A stretch of DNA of 64,000 nt from Theocolax elegans (lineage: Eukaryota; Arthropoda; Insecta; Hymenoptera; Cerocephalidae): the NCBI GenBank assembly GCA_026168455.1, contig CM047428.1, positions 83,718,594-83,782,593 of the forward strand, given 5' to 3'. The translations under genes were made by a program, and so were the position numbers. The notes beneath the pieces are model-generated. The model made no database searches and was not told the origin of the DNA. It saw nothing but the letters and a program-made list of their open reading frames with translations. The stretch's first letter is position 1; each line of letters begins with the position of its first letter. Shown piece after piece: positions 62,111 through 64,000 of this stretch.

Positions 62111-64000
62111 AATTTAAAGAATTACAAAAAATTTTCATAAATTTAAATAGAATTTAACAGGTATTTTTTAAAAAAATGTTTAAATTGATGAATTGTCATT
62201 AATAACCCTGACTAATTTACAATATTTAATTTTTTTTGAGGTCGCTTGGAGCACTTTAATTGAAAAGTAATTTTTGTTTTAAAAATACATAAATAAGTAA
62301 CCGTGTTTAGTTTTTCAAATTAATTTTTACCTATTACTAAATTGATAATGTTTGTATTATATGTTTAAAATTTAATCAATTTTCCTGAACCAGAGATAAA
62401 AGGAAAAAAGAAAATATCAACTCATTATTTCTTTTGGAATAAATTTATTTATACTTAATTGAAAAACAAATGAAAATCTCTGACCTACACCAAACATTGT
62501 CGTTTAATAGGTATTTGTTAATGGCCAATTATAATACAAATTATAAGATTTTTAATTTATTTTCATTGAAATATACGATAATAAAAATCTTTGGCGTTTG
62601 CAACTCATATTACAGTATAGTTTAAAATAAATCATCAATTTTTCATGAAATATGATGATAAACCACGTCAAACACGTCATGCTTTTAGCAAGTTTTGTAA
62701 TCATAAAATCATAATATATTATTACTATATTCGTACAATTAAAATATTATGAGCATAAAATGATTATTTCCAGTTTTACCGATTTTTAAACAAATAGAAA
62801 GTTTATGCTAAAACGAAAATATATATCTAGTTTCCTATTAAATAAAAGAAACGTGTTTATATATATCTACGGTATTATTATGAGTAATAGTCCATATATA
62901 TAATTACTACAATAATTAGTATTAATCATAAAAAATATAAAATGATGAGTTGATATTTTTGAAAGGTAAAATTTTAGCACGGAATATAAATTAAATGCGG
63001 TTTTTTATTAATTTTATATTTTTAAATAATAAAAATTATTTATTCTAAAGGCAATAATTTATTAATATATGATATTATCATAATATCAATACCTACGTTT
63101 ATCTACTGACGTATAATACGTGTACGCATAAGAATTATATCAAACTATATACTTTGTAATAAACGAAGAATATACAGGTATCCCAACTGTCTATTGAAAG
63201 TTTTGTGTTTTTTTTTCGTTTTTGATGTGCGTATATTACTCGAGGGAACAGAATTGGATAGAACAAATCGATCGGTATTTATCCAAATTTTTCTATGAAT
63301 AAACATTTGTTCAAAAAGGTTTGTTCTTTTTGTACGAAATTTTTTTTGTATACAATGATTTGATTAAAATGTCACGTTATATTCACATTTCGGATTATAT
63401 TCCCGCTCATTATATTAAAGTAATGAATTACCGAAAATTGAAAAGGTTCCGTTAATGTATTCTTACTTGTTTCCTGACGCTAGCGTGCAATTACAATATT
63501 CATATAATTGATGTATACAACTCAAACAGGCATTCTCAAAATTTATGCAGATATAAATTTAAAAAAGAAGTCAAAAATCGTAAACTAATATAAAGATGGA
63601 AATATTTTAACATTAAACATAGGTACGCGTTAGAGTCGTAAAGTTATGAGAATGGTTAGACGAATCGGACTACTGGACTGACTAATTACAACTGATCGAT
63701 GTCCTGTAAACGCAAAAAAAAGAAAGTTGTACCATGAGGAAACTTGATCCGGAGCGATTATCATCCCTGTGCAGCAACAACAGTAACAATAAGATTAAAA
63801 AAAGAAATGCATAAGCGGGAGGTTGCGCGCGTCGACCGGAAAAACGAGGTCTAGGTTCGTGTGCGGACTCTCGCTAGAGTGAGAGAGAAAAAAGGGGTAC
63901 GAGGCATTCGGAAAAAAGGAGGCCAGCGTGTTAAAAAAGAACTTTCAATACTAACCGAGGGCGCAGCTCACTGAGAGCCTCTAATCTTTAAAGGGGATGT
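62111..64000. other. AT-rich right edge, expected to hold or precede the PDZ 5' exons
   Basis: No exon could be assigned. The last bases (TTTAAAGGGGATGT) resemble the GGGATGTC terminus seen at 48757, so a related element may begin at the edge. A good pyrimidine tract plus AG occurs on the minus strand near 63763 but no coding exon follows convincingly. Confidence 0.45.

Noticed and set aside
63730..63770. Minus-strand exon after a good pyrimidine tract (GTTACTGTTGTTGCTGCACAG)
   Set aside because: The only nearby donor (CATG|GTACAA) is weak and the peptide does not complete the PDZ domain. Noted for transcript checking.
1..64000. CRISPR arrays, operons, rRNA or prophage features
   Set aside because: The window is eukaryotic in organisation (GT-AG introns, pol III boxes, microsatellites). 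No such bacterial features were seen.

Overview
The window looks like a gene-poor, intron-dominated stretch of an insect nuclear genome. It is AT-rich but full of undepleted CpG, with many microsatellites (CT/GA, CA/GT, TA), spliceosomal GT-AG junctions and short non-autonomous DNA transposons. That composition resembles Hymenoptera (bee, ant or wasp), but no gene here fixes the species, so the assignment is an inference.

The main content is one large multi-exon gene read on the minus strand, entering from the right and continuing past the left edge. I built its exons by eye from splice sites and reading phase: 60114-60166 (candidate), 58894-59006, 57659-57716, 52372-52416, 26460-26517, 24596-24677, 19299-19387, 17828-17957 and 17542-17738. 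Every internal junction keeps phase. The first three exons encode a PDZ domain (VKIF strand, GSPAD, GDEILEVNG, TICLRVRRR). The next three give a charged, probably helical segment (DGPNPGIRDAWVIAVER, then ERLQRLTALKRIQPRDIQAIL). The rest is a Ser/Pro/Gln-rich disordered tail. I cannot name the gene. The PDZ start lies upstream in undetected exons and the 3' end is outside the window.

The same gene appears to have several promoters. A 93-codon ATG exon (33083-33362) ends in phase 1 and fits the acceptor at 26517. A Cys-rich 35-codon ATG exon (3823-3929), and more weakly a 4-codon ATG exon (2613-2626), end in phase 2, as the last PDZ-chain exon (17542) does, so all could join one downstream exon left of the window. 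A CpG-rich block near 55.0-55.2 kb has a perfect splice donor and looks like a non-coding first exon.

Less certain coding pieces are: a plus-strand exon-like frame at 9381-9570, a plus-strand acidic frame at 50052-50176, a minus-strand orphan reading frame at 30561-30797, and short ATG-plus-donor frames at 14.7, 42.3 and 52.1 kb.

The introns hold mobile and repeated DNA: two 0.59-kb fold-back MITEs with TTA target duplications (31.1-31.7 and 44.8-45.4 kb), a divergent AT-rich TIR family (26.58-27.49, 48.76-49.09 and 61.66-62.1 kb), a 263-bp hairpin (60.3-60.56 kb), a tRNA-derived pol III element (30.88-30.96 kb), and a 493-bp near-identical duplication (16.36 and 20.06 kb) whose first copy is bracketed by 121-bp direct repeats.
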